Part shown: positions 1 through 7,277 of the stretch, piece by piece | Numbering within the stretch: position 1 is the stretch's first letter | Layout of the letters: every line of letters starts with the position of its first letter | Source of the DNA: Pseudomonadota bacterium | Lineage (GTDB): Bacteria; Pseudomonadota; Alphaproteobacteria; Sphingomonadales; SMXR01 | Direction: 5' to 3' | Length of the DNA: 12,957 nt | Assembly (NCBI GenBank): GCA_022571175.1 | Contig: JACZYI010000032.1 | Coordinates: 1 to 12,957 of the forward strand | Notes under the pieces: generated by a model | Databases searched by the model: none | Seen by the model: the letters and a program-made list of their open reading frames with translations, nothing else | Told to the model about the DNA's origin: nothing | Position numbers and translations under genes: made by a program

Positions 1-528
1 AGAATAAAGAGGAAATATGATATTGAAAGGATGTCTGAGCAGTTTCCAGTTGAGGTAAATGTCTTTGATATAATAAACTACAAAGGCAAAAGTGTTATTA
101 ATGAGCCTTTTGAGGAAAGAAAAAAAATTATTGATAAAATAATAAAGAATGTTTCAAAAAAAATCAAGGTTGCGAAAAGTATTGTAACCTCAAATAAAAA
201 AGAGGTTCAGGATTTTCACAAAGAAGCTGTTGATTCCGGAAATGAGGGCTTGATGATTAAAAAGCTTGATGCTCCTTATAAACCAGGAGCTAGAGTTGGA
301 TTTATGGTAAAGTTAAAGACAACAAAAGAAAATCTTGATTTGGTTGTTGTAAAAGCAGAATGGGGTGAGGGGAAAAGATCAAGATGGTTGAGCAGCTATA
401 CACTAGCATGCAGAGATAATGGAAAGTTTGTTGAGGTGGGAAAGGCAAGCACAGGCCTAAAGGAAAAAAGAGAAGAGGGTCTAAGTTTTGCAGAAATGAC
501 TGATATGTGCGACTCGAACATCGCATAG
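1..528 (+). CDS. ATP-dependent DNA ligase, archaeal type, C-terminal fragment (5' end outside window)
   Basis: The frame is open from base 1 (RIKRKYDIER...), so the ATG at base 31 is internal and not the start. The visible 175 residues match the second half of an archaeal/eukaryotic-type ATP-dependent DNA ligase, which seals nicks through a ligase-adenylate intermediate. Counting from the internal Met at base 31, visible parts are the VEVNVFDII segment around motif III (residues 7-15), motif IV EGLMIKK (72-78), the motif V lysines VKLK (93-96), and the OB-fold start (LDLVVVKAEWGEG, 102-114). The catalytic lysine would lie upstream of the window. After EGLSFAEMTDM (149-159) the family normally continues for a further conserved stretch, but here five unrelated residues and a TAG follow. 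Low G+C and AGA/ATA codon use differ sharply from everything downstream and suggest a DPANN-like or other AT-rich archaeon. The gene is probably truncated by a chimeric join at about base 507. Confidence 0.85.
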   Translation, partial: RIKRKYDIERMSEQFPVEVNVFDIINYKGKSVINEPFEERKKIIDKIIKNVSKKIKVAKSIVTSNKKEVQDFHKEAVDSGNEGLMIKKLDAPYKPGARVGFMVKLKTTKENLDLVVVKAEWGEGKRSRWLSSYTLACRDNGKFVEVGKASTGLKEKREEGLSFAEMTDMCDSNIA

Positions 529-549
529 TGCCATCATTGGGGAGTCACA
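505..549. other. Composition and homology breakpoint (archaeal-like to alphaproteobacterial)
   Basis: Ligase similarity ends with the ATG codon at 505-507. From about 510 the base composition and codon use become those of the following bacterial genes. The TAG at 526-528 that closes the ligase frame appears to lie already in the bacterial side, so it would be a chance stop. A good ribosome binding site (GGGGAG, 539-544) for the next gene lies within this stretch. No repeat, transposon end or recombinase site is visible at the join. Confidence 0.6.
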
Positions 550-951
550 ATGAAATCTGAGCAGGCATTTCGCACCATCAGTGAGGTGGCGGGCGATTTG
601 GATGTGCCCCAGCATGTACTCCGATTCTGGGAGTCCCGGTTTAACCAGTTAAAGCCTCTGAAGCGCGGCGGCAATCGCCGCTACTATCGCCCCGAAGATA
701 TTGAATTGTTAAAAGCGATCCACCAACATCTTTATTCCAAAGGCTACACCATCAAGGGTGTGCAGCGATTGCTGAAAGATAACGGACCCCGGAGCATTAT
801 CGAGGCGACCGAAATCAGTTCATCTGCCGCTGGCACAGCGTCACTTTTCGAGAGTGCTTCCACCGATACTGTCAGCGCTGACGGGGTTGATAAAAAACAG
901 GTGGGTGAAGCTTTGAGCGAATTGAAGGCAATCCGCGCACTGCTGGATTAG
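550..951 (+). CDS. MerR-family transcriptional regulator
   Basis: A 133-residue DNA-binding protein. The N-terminal half is a MerR-type winged helix: helix-turn-helix at about residues 8-27 (ISEVAGDLDVPQHVLRFWE) and wing with GNRRYYRPEDIELL at 41-54, followed by helices to about 77 (YTIKGVQRLLKDNG). The C-terminal ~50 residues are low complexity (Ser/Ala-rich), then a short helix. There is no metal-binding cysteine pattern, so the effector is unknown. The start is supported by GGGGAG five bases upstream. In many alphaproteobacteria a MerR protein of this size sits directly after ihfA and before a tRNA-Pro gene. Here a tRNA-Pro lies 2.4 kb downstream, and the place where ihfA is expected is taken by the archaeal ligase fragment. 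It faces the next gene tail to tail with a 20-bp gap. Confidence 0.9.
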   Translation: MKSEQAFRTISEVAGDLDVPQHVLRFWESRFNQLKPLKRGGNRRYYRPEDIELLKAIHQHLYSKGYTIKGVQRLLKDNGPRSIIEATEISSSAAGTASLFESASTDTVSADGVDKKQVGEALSELKAIRALLD

Positions 952-971
952 GCCGCGCTCTCACTGCCAAA

Positions 972-1631
972 TCATTTTCTTTTGCAGATTCTATAACGGC
1001 AACCCGAATCACCTTTGAGGATATGGGTCTCGCGCTCAATCTTGATGTCTTTTCCAAACAGCGTCTGGAAGACGCGCATTTCCTCAGCACAAATGCCTAT
1101 ACATTGTCCGGCGGCTTCGCGAATGGGACAGTGATGTTCGGTCAGGCTTATGGAGCCGTCGCTGTTCGTACGGGCATCAGCCATGTACCCTTCTTCTGTG
1201 CGCAGCGCCGCCAGAATCTTAGCTTTGTCTTCCAGGCTTCGGGCGGGCTTCATCTTACAGGAATAATATTTGATTTGATTACGGCTTCTGGCGGTCAGAA
1301 CCGTCTTCAGGCCGTTAGTTCCAAATTTCTTTTCGAGCGCCCGGATCAGGCTTGATGCCAGTTCCCGATGGTTATCGGGAAAAAGGGGTTCGGCTGCCCG
1401 AGTCAGATGCCATCTTTTTACGGGTCTGCCACGGGATTGTTTTTCCTCTGAGTACGAAACAAGCCCTTCCTCATCAAGCGCATAAAGATGCTGTCGTACC
1501 GCCATGGCCGATATTTTGAGGTCTTTGGCCAGGTCCGATGCTATCCTCGGACCCAGACGTTTCAAGACATCCATGACCTTTCGCCGAGCGCGTGTTTGCA
1601 CAGGGGGTATGGTGGAGTTTGCTATATTCAT
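972..1631 (-). CDS. SufR-like winged-helix transcriptional regulator with predicted Fe-S cysteine cluster
   Basis: A 219-residue regulator. Residues ~14-65 form an ArsR/DeoR-type winged helix (RRKVMDVLKRLGPRIASDLA, then KISAMAVRQHLYALDEEGLV), with a basic wing (SRGRPVKRWHLT, 66-77). The C-terminal half carries cysteines at 168, 177, 181, 211 and 216, in the setting EHHCPIREAAGQC...C and GDSGCRYRIC. The C168-x12-C181 spacing and a later Cys in a GD-x2-C-x-Y context recall SufR, the [4Fe-4S]-binding repressor of suf operons. Cluster binding is inferred. No suf genes are present; instead the gene diverges from an Fe-S (Rieske) gene, the likely target, and the 91-bp gap holds a palindrome. No clear ribosome binding site precedes the ATG, so initiation may be leaderless or weak. 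A general ArsR-like regulator sensing something else is possible. Confidence 0.85.
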   Translation of the reverse strand: MNIANSTIPPVQTRARRKVMDVLKRLGPRIASDLAKDLKISAMAVRQHLYALDEEGLVSYSEEKQSRGRPVKRWHLTRAAEPLFPDNHRELASSLIRALEKKFGTNGLKTVLTARSRNQIKYYSCKMKPARSLEDKAKILAALRTEEGYMADARTNSDGSISLTEHHCPIREAAGQCIGICAEEMRVFQTLFGKDIKIERETHILKGDSGCRYRICKRK

Positions 1632-1653
1632 TTTGATTTATTAAAGAAAAAAC

Positions 1654-1682
1654 TTGATAAAAGCAACAAAACATAATATTTT
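1654..1682 (+). promoter_or_regulatory. Possible promoter of the Rieske gene
   Basis: TTGATA (1654-1659) and TATTTT (1677-1682) are 17 bp apart, in the AT-rich gap upstream of the Rieske gene and directly in front of the palindrome at 1681-1706. The region is so AT-rich that other hexamer pairs also fit, so the assignment is weak. Confidence 0.35.
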
Positions 1683-1706
1683 TTTTAAAGTTATTACTTT
1701 ATAAAA
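1681..1706. promoter_or_regulatory. Palindromic candidate operator between the regulator and Rieske genes
   Basis: A perfect 6-bp inverted repeat TAAAGT-TATT-ACTTTA (1686-1701) extends, after one mismatch on each side, by TTTT on the left and AAAA on the right. This gives a 26-bp dyad centred 29 bp before the Rieske start codon. Such a symmetric site is what a dimeric winged-helix protein would bind. Its place over the likely transcription start of the Rieske gene suggests repression by the adjacent SufR-like regulator. Binding is inferred. Confidence 0.5.
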
Positions 1707-1722
1707 GAAATGGGAGCCGATC

Positions 1723-3330
1723 ATGAGCGTTAGCCAATGGACTCATTTGGGAGATCTTGAAGATTTGTCGGAGCATGGCCGGGAGGTGGTTAAGCTCGGC
1801 AGGCGTCAGATTGCCATTTTTGAGACCGAAGAGGGGCTTTTCGCCTGTAATAACCGCTGTCCGCATGAAGGATATCCGCTGGTGGAGGGCACCTTTCCAA
1901 AACCATGTTTGCTGGTTTGCAACTGGCACGGCTGGTCCTTTGACCTCAAATCGGGGAAAACCCTTTCGGGAGCGGACCTGCTGCGCCTTTATCCGATCGA
2001 AAGGCGTGATGATGGCATCTGGATTGATATTCAGGATCCACCCAAAGCGCAACAAATTGAACGGGCGCTGGAGACGATAGCCCAAGCGGCACAGCATTTA
2101 GACTATGACCATATTGCCCGCGGTCTGGCCCGCCTGGTAAAGGCCGGAGGGTCATTGGAGGATGCAATATCGCGCACAATTAACTGGGCCTCTGGTTATT
2201 TCGATTATGGGGCCGGACACGGGCTGGCTGCTACCGCTGACTGGATGAGTCTTACGGACGAATTAAGGGCTGGTGAAATCGCCGGTGAAATGGCCGAAGA
2301 GTCCGGTTTGATCATTCCCACGCTCGAATCGATCTTTCATCTGGCCTGGGACGCGCGCATGGGCAAGGATATCCCTTATGCCACCAAAAGCGCGCCCTGG
2401 AACGAAGGCGAATTTCTGAATGCTGTTGATCTGATGGACGAACCAAAAGCCGTTGAACTTCTGAACGGGGCACTGAAGAATGGCATCGGCTGGCCCGGTC
2501 TCTTGCCGGTTTTATCGAAAGCAGCTCTCGCCCATTATGCCGGATTCGGGCATGTTCTGATTTATCTGAACAAATGTAATGAGCTTTACCTGCGCCTCGG
2601 AAAACCGGTGCTATCTGCCCTGGCACTATCCCTGACCCGTTACATGATAAACGCACGCCGCGACGATTTGATTCCTGAGTTTCGCAGTTATGCTCCCGCA
2701 CTTGCAGCCTTTGGCGATAAAAACGGTGGTGGGGTTGCAAAGCCGGACGAATTTGTCGGCCTCTCTGTGGACAAATCCTTGGCCCTGGCTGTTGCCTCAG
2801 CCGGCGATAACCAGCAGCTTTATAATTCACTTTTGAAGGCGGCGGCATTGATGATGTTGCATTTCGATGAGGCGCTGGTGGGCGTTGTCGATCAACCGGT
2901 TTCAAAAAATATCAGTTGGCTGGATTTCACCCACGCCATAACCTTCGCCAATGCGGTCCGGGTGACGGCGGAAAGGATGCCCGAACTTTGGCCAGCTGGA
3001 CTTTTGCAAATGGCTGCGTTTATTGGCCGTAACGCGCGCGGCGTTAAAAACAAACTCGATTTTGATCAATGGCGTGTGTCAAACAAAAAGGCCTTCCGGC
3101 AGGAAGTTCACGCCCATCTCTTCGACCATGGAGAAGTTGACCCCATATACTCCTGCCATATGCTCAAATTGTTCGTTGCCTGCGAGCGCGAAGCCGAGGC
3201 AAGCGATGATGACGAACTTGGCGATTTGCTGTTTGCTGCTTACAATCGGTTTCGGCACGGCACCTTGAAGCGCCGGCATGTCCGGCGATCAGCAAACCAG
3301 GCCATGGATTTGGTCGGCAGGGAAGACTAG
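1723..3330 (+). CDS. Rieske [2Fe-2S] protein fused to a large uncharacterised helical domain
   Basis: A 535-residue protein with no signal peptide, so probably cytoplasmic. Residues ~5-103 form a Rieske ferredoxin domain; the cluster ligands are visible as C46-P-H48 (NNRCPHEGYPL) and C66-N-W-H69 (CNWHGWSFD), the spacing of Rieske ferredoxins and oxygenase components. Residues ~110-535 do not look like the START-type catalytic domain of Rieske oxygenases. They appear alpha-helical, with His residues in regular-looking contexts: GAGHGLA (H166), AHYAGFGHVLIYL (H271, H277), DFTHAITFANA (H404) and CHMLKLFVACE (H479). These could bind a metal or cofactor, which would make the Rieske part an electron donor to a fused active site. 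GGGAG lies six bases before the ATG. The gene diverges from the SufR-like regulator and is probably controlled by it. The C-terminal function is unknown to me. Confidence 0.85.
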   Translation: MSVSQWTHLGDLEDLSEHGREVVKLGRRQIAIFETEEGLFACNNRCPHEGYPLVEGTFPKPCLLVCNWHGWSFDLKSGKTLSGADLLRLYPIERRDDGIWIDIQDPPKAQQIERALETIAQAAQHLDYDHIARGLARLVKAGGSLEDAISRTINWASGYFDYGAGHGLAATADWMSLTDELRAGEIAGEMAEESGLIIPTLESIFHLAWDARMGKDIPYATKSAPWNEGEFLNAVDLMDEPKAVELLNGALKNGIGWPGLLPVLSKAALAHYAGFGHVLIYLNKCNELYLRLGKPVLSALALSLTRYMINARRDDLIPEFRSYAPALAAFGDKNGGGVAKPDEFVGLSVDKSLALAVASAGDNQQLYNSLLKAAALMMLHFDEALVGVVDQPVSKNISWLDFTHAITFANAVRVTAERMPELWPAGLLQMAAFIGRNARGVKNKLDFDQWRVSNKKAFRQEVHAHLFDHGEVDPIYSCHMLKLFVACEREAEASDDDELGDLLFAAYNRFRHGTLKRRHVRRSANQAMDLVGRED

Positions 3331-3340
3331 GTTTCGATGG

Positions 3341-3369
3341 TTGCGCGGGACTGACCCCGGCGCTATAGT
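3341..3369 (+). promoter_or_regulatory. Promoter of tRNA-Pro
   Basis: TTGCGC (3341-3346) and TATAGT (3364-3369) are spaced by 17 bp and lie 25 bp before the mature tRNA 5' end. A GC-rich stretch (GCGCGCC) follows the -10 element, as is common for stable-RNA promoters under stringent control. Confidence 0.65.
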
Positions 3370-3394
3370 GCGCGCCGCTTAACACCAGATTTAT

Positions 3395-3471
<77 letters not shown>

Positions 3472-3483
3472 TTTTTTTGGGAA

Positions 3484-3507
3484 GGCCCGGCTTCGGCCGG
3501 GTCTTTT
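3484..3507 (+). terminator. Rho-independent terminator after tRNA-Pro
   Basis: Stem GGCCCGGC / GCCGGGTC (3484-3491 and 3496-3503, one G-T pair) closed by a TTCG tetraloop and followed by TTTT. It starts 13 bases after the tRNA end. Confidence 0.8.
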
Positions 3508-3529
3508 CATCCCGTCTCGGGGGCATGAA

Positions 3530-3637
3530 TTGCAACGCAATATTCTCATCATTGCCATCATCGGCATTTTGGTCCTGATTGCCTTTATGCTGTTTCCGGA
3601 ATTGGGCGTTGTACCGCCGCCGCCGGAGGCTCAATAA
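3530..3637 (+). CDS. Small single-pass membrane protein (hypothetical)
   Basis: A possible 35-residue protein from a TTG start, MQRNILIIAIIGILVLIAFM, ending in the Pro-rich tail ELGVVPPPPEAQ. One strongly hydrophobic helix (about residues 4-22) preceded by an Arg predicts an inner-membrane anchor with the tail outside. A G-run (3518-3523) lies seven bases before the TTG and could serve as ribosome binding site. The same frame stays open back through the tRNA gene, but that part cannot be coding. The ATG at 3525 is in another frame and gives a Ser-rich non-hydrophobic product. Function unknown; the hydrophobic pattern and clean stop are the only support. Confidence 0.45.
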   Translation: MQRNILIIAIIGILVLIAFMLFPELGVVPPPPEAQ

Positions 3638-3735
3638 ATCCTTGGTAAGCTTGTGTTTTTCTGGCCCAAGCTGCTAGTCTCACCGCGGTTCAGAACAAAC
3701 ACCAAAGAATAAAAGACATTTATAAGGGGTCACTC

Positions 3736-6700
3736 ATGAAACGGTTTGTGGTTGCTGCCTTGGCAGTGGGGTTTTTATTTTTTTCATTCACGGTGATTGC
3801 TCAGGATGATGGCGATGCCGATGCGGGCAAAATATTTGGCTCCATTGGTTTGCGCAATATCGGCCCGGCCATTACCTCGGGCCGGGTCACGGATTTTGCC
3901 GTGATACCGGGCAAGCCCCACCAATATTATGTGGCGACCGCCTCGGGCGGGGTCTGGAAGACGGAAAACAATGGCCAGACCTGGACGCCCGTATTCGATA
4001 AATACGGCTCCTATGCCATTGGTGTGGTGGTTGTGGACCCCAAAAACCCCTCCATCGTCTGGGTTGGCACCGGTGAGAATAACAGCCAGCGCTCGGTGGG
4101 TTATGGCGATGGCATCTATAAATCCATCGACGGCGGCGAGAGTTTCAATCGCATGGGGCTGACGGAAAGTGAGCATATCGGACGCATCCAGATTGACCCG
4201 CTCGATTCAGATGTGATTTATGTGGCGGCCCAGGGACCCTTGTGGTCGTCAGGCGGCGATCGGGGGCTCTATCGTTCCATTGATGGCGGCGTTAGCTGGA
4301 ACCGCATATTGCATGTGGATGATGATACCGGCGTCAATGATGTGATGATCCACCCCGATAACCCCAACATGCTGGTGGCCTCAAGCTATCAGCGCCGGCG
4401 CCATCTCTGGGTGTTGATCGACGGCGGGCCGGGCTCGGGCATTCACCGCTCCACCGATGGCGGTGCCAGCTGGCGCGAAGTAACCAGTGGTCTGCCCAAA
4501 GGTGATATGGGCCGCATTGGTCTTGCCTCTGCTCCTTCAAATCCGAACATTCTTTATGCCATCATTGAAGGCCAGGATGATGAGGGCGGTATTTATCGCT
4601 CCACTGATTTTGGCGCAAGCTGGGAAAAGCGCTCGGATTATGTCTCGGCCTCTCCCCAATATTATAATGAGCTTGTTGTTGATCCCCATAACCCGGACCG
4701 GGTTTATTCCATGGATACCTGGATGCAGGTCTCGGAAGATGGTGGCAAGAACTGGTCACGCGTAGGGGCCGATTATCGCCATGTGGATGATCATGCCCTC
4801 TGGATTAACCCGGGTGATACCGACCATCTGCTCACTGGCAATGATGGCGGGGTTTATGAAAGCCACGACCGGGGTGCCCATTGGCGGCATATGAGGAATC
4901 TGCCTATCACGCAATTTTATCGCATTTCACCGGATAACGCCTATCCCTTTTATAATCTCTATGGCGGCACCCAGGACAATGCCTCGCTGGGGGTCCCCAG
5001 CCGCACCTTTAACGCTGGCGGTATCGCCAACGAGGACTGGATCATCACCCTGGGAGGCGATGGTTTTAAAAGCCTGGTGGACCCGGAAAATCCGGATATT
5101 ATCTATGCCCAGCTTCAATATGGCACGCTTGTGCGCTACGATAAAACCACTGGTGAACGTCTGCTGATTACTCCCCAGGAAGGCGCCGGTGAAGATGGCT
5201 ATAAGTGGAACTGGAACTCGGCGCTGATCATCTCGCCCCACGACCATGAACGGCTCTATTATGCGGCCGAAAAGATTTTCCGCAGCGATGATAGAGGCGA
5301 GAGCTGGGTCTCCGTAAGCCCTGATCTGACCCGAGGGGTGGATCGGAACAGCCTTGAGGTTATGGGCCGCGTCTGGTCAGTGGATGCCGTGGCCAAAAAC
5401 CGCTCCACGTCTATCTGGGGCAGCATCATATCCTTGTCCGAAAGCCCGCTCGCTGAAGGCCTGATTTATGCAGGCACCGATGATGGTCTTATCCAGGTGA
5501 CGGATGATGGCGGTACAAACTGGGCACGGGCTGGCAGCATTCGGGGTCTAGCCGATTATATTTATGTGGGCGATCTACTCGCCTCCCTGCATGATTTGGA
5601 TACGGTCTATGCCACCTTTGACAATCATAAGGCCGGTGATTTTGCGCCCTATATATATAAATCTACCAACCGGGGCCGGACCTGGACCTCCATTTCGGGT
5701 GACCTGCCGGATCGCGGCACAGTGCATTCCATCGTCGAGGATCATCTTGACCCGAACCTCCTGTTTGCGGGCACAGAATTTGGTCTCTTTTTTACCCAGG
5801 ACGGAGGCGATAGCTGGCACCAGCTGAAGGGCGGGTTCCCGACCATCGCCGTGCGTGATCTGGAAATCCAGCGACGGGAGAGCGATTTGACGGTGGCGAG
5901 CTTTGGACGGGGCTTCTGGATTCTGGATGATTACAGCCCCTTGAGGTCATCTGCCGCCACTGTTGCGGCCTCTGAAGCAACATTTTTTGGCGTCAAGGAC
6001 TCGCTTATGTATATTGAAAACAGCCGCTGGACCTTTGGGGACCGTGGTTTTCAGGGTGAGGATTATTATCTTGCACCAAACCCGGCCTATGGCGCGGTCT
6101 TCACCTATTATCTGGCAGATGGCTTGAAGACATCGGAAGAAATACGCCGTGAGAGCGAAAAGAAAATCCAGAAAGAGGGTGGTGATAATCCCTATCCTTC
6201 CTGGGAGGAACTGATCTCGGAGGACCGTGAAGAAGACCCGGCCATCCTTTTTACTATCACCAGTGAAGATGGCACTGTGGTCCGGCGTATGACGGGCCCC
6301 ACGGACGCTGGTTTGCATCGGGTTGCCTGGAACCTGCGTGAGGCTCCGGCCAGTCCGGTCCGGCTCACCCCGGCGCAAACTTCCATATTTGGTTCGCCTC
6401 CGCGCGGTCCATTTGTGGTGCCGGGTGTTTATTCGGTCTCAATCTCAAAACGCGTTGACGGGGTCTGGACAGATTTTGACCAAGCGCAGACATTTGTGGT
6501 CCATATGCTGGATCGCGGCCAGTTTACCACCGATGATCCTGCGGCGCATTATGCCGAGCTTTCATCCATTGATAATCTCTACCGGGCTGTTCAAGGGGCA
6601 GACCAGGCTGTGGATGAATTGCAGGAGCGAATTGATTTCCTGAAAAAAGGACTGGCTGATTTGCCCGAAGCCACCGAAGATCAGAACATGCGTCTTCGCG

Positions 6701-7002
6701 CCGCCGAGATTTCCCTGGCCGATGCCAGTGTTGCTCTCTCCGGTAATCGCACTTTATCGGCAGCCAGCCATCCCCAACCCGTCTCTATTTCGAGCCGGGT
6801 GAGCACGGTGATTTTTGGGCAATTTGGAACCTTTGCCGATGTGACCCGGAATATGCGGGATTCTATCGCTGTTGCCAGCGCAGAATTTGGGGCTGTTATT
6901 GATGTATTACAGGCCGTGAATGGTGAGCTTTCAGCCCTTGAGAATGAACTCAATGCTGACTTGCCCTGGACTCCGGGGCGCATTCCTGACTGGCCGCGAT
7001 AG
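3736..7002 (+). CDS. Exported Asp-box (BNR/VPS10-like) beta-propeller protein
   Basis: A 1088-residue protein with a signal peptide (residues 1-22, cleavage after VIA). Residues ~33-735 form sortilin/VPS10-like or sialidase-type propeller repeats, with at least ten Asp-box motifs of the type S-x-D-x-G-x-x-W: SIDGGESF (130), SIDGGVSW (181), STDGGASW (239), STDFGASW (289), SEDGGKNW (333), SHDRGAHW (376), SDDRGESW (517), TDDGGTNW (589), STNRGRTW (643) and TQDGGDSW (687). Residues ~835-930 look like an Ig-like beta domain, and ~940-1070 a helical tail. Proteins of this build are annotated as glycosyl hydrolases or WD40/YVTN/BNR-like proteins, but sialidase activity is not implied: I see no catalytic arginine triad I could defend. 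AAGGGG six bases before the ATG supports the start. The next gene, a TonB-dependent receptor, lies 275 bp downstream in the same direction, which suggests but does not show a shared role. Confidence 0.85.
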   Translation: MKRFVVAALAVGFLFFSFTVIAQDDGDADAGKIFGSIGLRNIGPAITSGRVTDFAVIPGKPHQYYVATASGGVWKTENNGQTWTPVFDKYGSYAIGVVVVDPKNPSIVWVGTGENNSQRSVGYGDGIYKSIDGGESFNRMGLTESEHIGRIQIDPLDSDVIYVAAQGPLWSSGGDRGLYRSIDGGVSWNRILHVDDDTGVNDVMIHPDNPNMLVASSYQRRRHLWVLIDGGPGSGIHRSTDGGASWREVTSGLPKGDMGRIGLASAPSNPNILYAIIEGQDDEGGIYRSTDFGASWEKRSDYVSASPQYYNELVVDPHNPDRVYSMDTWMQVSEDGGKNWSRVGADYRHVDDHALWINPGDTDHLLTGNDGGVYESHDRGAHWRHMRNLPITQFYRISPDNAYPFYNLYGGTQDNASLGVPSRTFNAGGIANEDWIITLGGDGFKSLVDPENPDIIYAQLQYGTLVRYDKTTGERLLITPQEGAGEDGYKWNWNSALIISPHDHERLYYAAEKIFRSDDRGESWVSVSPDLTRGVDRNSLEVMGRVWSVDAVAKNRSTSIWGSIISLSESPLAEGLIYAGTDDGLIQVTDDGGTNWARAGSIRGLADYIYVGDLLASLHDLDTVYATFDNHKAGDFAPYIYKSTNRGRTWTSISGDLPDRGTVHSIVEDHLDPNLLFAGTEFGLFFTQDGGDSWHQLKGGFPTIAVRDLEIQRRESDLTVASFGRGFWILDDYSPLRSSAATVAASEATFFGVKDSLMYIENSRWTFGDRGFQGEDYYLAPNPAYGAVFTYYLADGLKTSEEIRRESEKKIQKEGGDNPYPSWEELISEDREEDPAILFTITSEDGTVVRRMTGPTDAGLHRVAWNLREAPASPVRLTPAQTSIFGSPPRGPFVVPGVYSVSISKRVDGVWTDFDQAQTFVVHMLDRGQFTTDDPAAHYAELSSIDNLYRAVQGADQAVDELQERIDFLKKGLADLPEATEDQNMRLRAAEISLADASVALSGNRTLSAASHPQPVSISSRVSTVIFGQFGTFADVTRNMRDSIAVASAEFGAVIDVLQAVNGELSALENELNADLPWTPGRIPDWPR

Positions 7003-7182
7003 GACTGTTGTTGGTGATGGCGAGGTTTCTATAAACACCCATCCGCACTGCACCGGAAAGCCGCCCGAGTAGAACCAGGGTTGTGGCACCAGGTTTTCCG
7101 CCTGTATCTGTTGCTAGCGTTGCTTTCGTGCCTCATTTGTTGCCTATTTACCTCAAAAGTTCTAAAATTTATGGAAATTTCG

Positions 7183-7210
7183 GTGACAGGTAGGCCATTT
7201 CTGCTATCTT
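7183..7210 (+). promoter_or_regulatory. Possible promoter of the TonB-dependent receptor gene
   Basis: GTGACA (7183-7188) and TATCTT (7205-7210) are 16 bp apart, about 70 bp before the receptor start codon. The rest of the 275-bp gap (7003-7277) shows no gene and no convincing terminator for the propeller gene. Confidence 0.3.
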
Positions 7211-7240
7211 CGCCGTCAATTAGGCGTTCAATAAACTGTG

Positions 7241-7260
7241 TTTCGGCGTAGGTGCCGAAA
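7241..7260 (+). promoter_or_regulatory. Hairpin in the 5' leader of the TonB-dependent receptor gene
   Basis: A perfect 7-bp stem TTTCGGC / GCCGAAA with loop GTAGGT ends six bases before the ribosome binding site (GGGGGA, 7267-7272) and 17 bases before the ATG. No U-run follows, so it is not a terminator. It could affect mRNA stability or translation. Confidence 0.5.
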
Positions 7261-7277
7261 AATATTGGGGGAAAACC

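Noticed and set aside
302..526. Minus-strand open frame inside the ligase fragment
   Set aside because: It is antisense to a conserved ligase segment, and its Leu/Pro/Ser-rich product looks like a shadow frame.
2312..2905. Long minus-strand open frame (197 residues) inside the Rieske gene
   Set aside because: It lies wholly antisense to a well-supported gene and its product is Arg/Pro/Gln-rich with no recognisable domain.
3271..3287. Hairpin CGCCGG-CATGT-CCGGCG near the end of the Rieske gene
   Set aside because: It lies inside the coding sequence, has no T-run after it, and encodes ordinary Arg-rich residues; chance in GC-rich sequence.
3651..3680. TTGTGT and TAGTCT as a promoter for the propeller gene
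   Set aside because: The hexamers are poor and 18 bp apart; I could not prefer them over chance matches.
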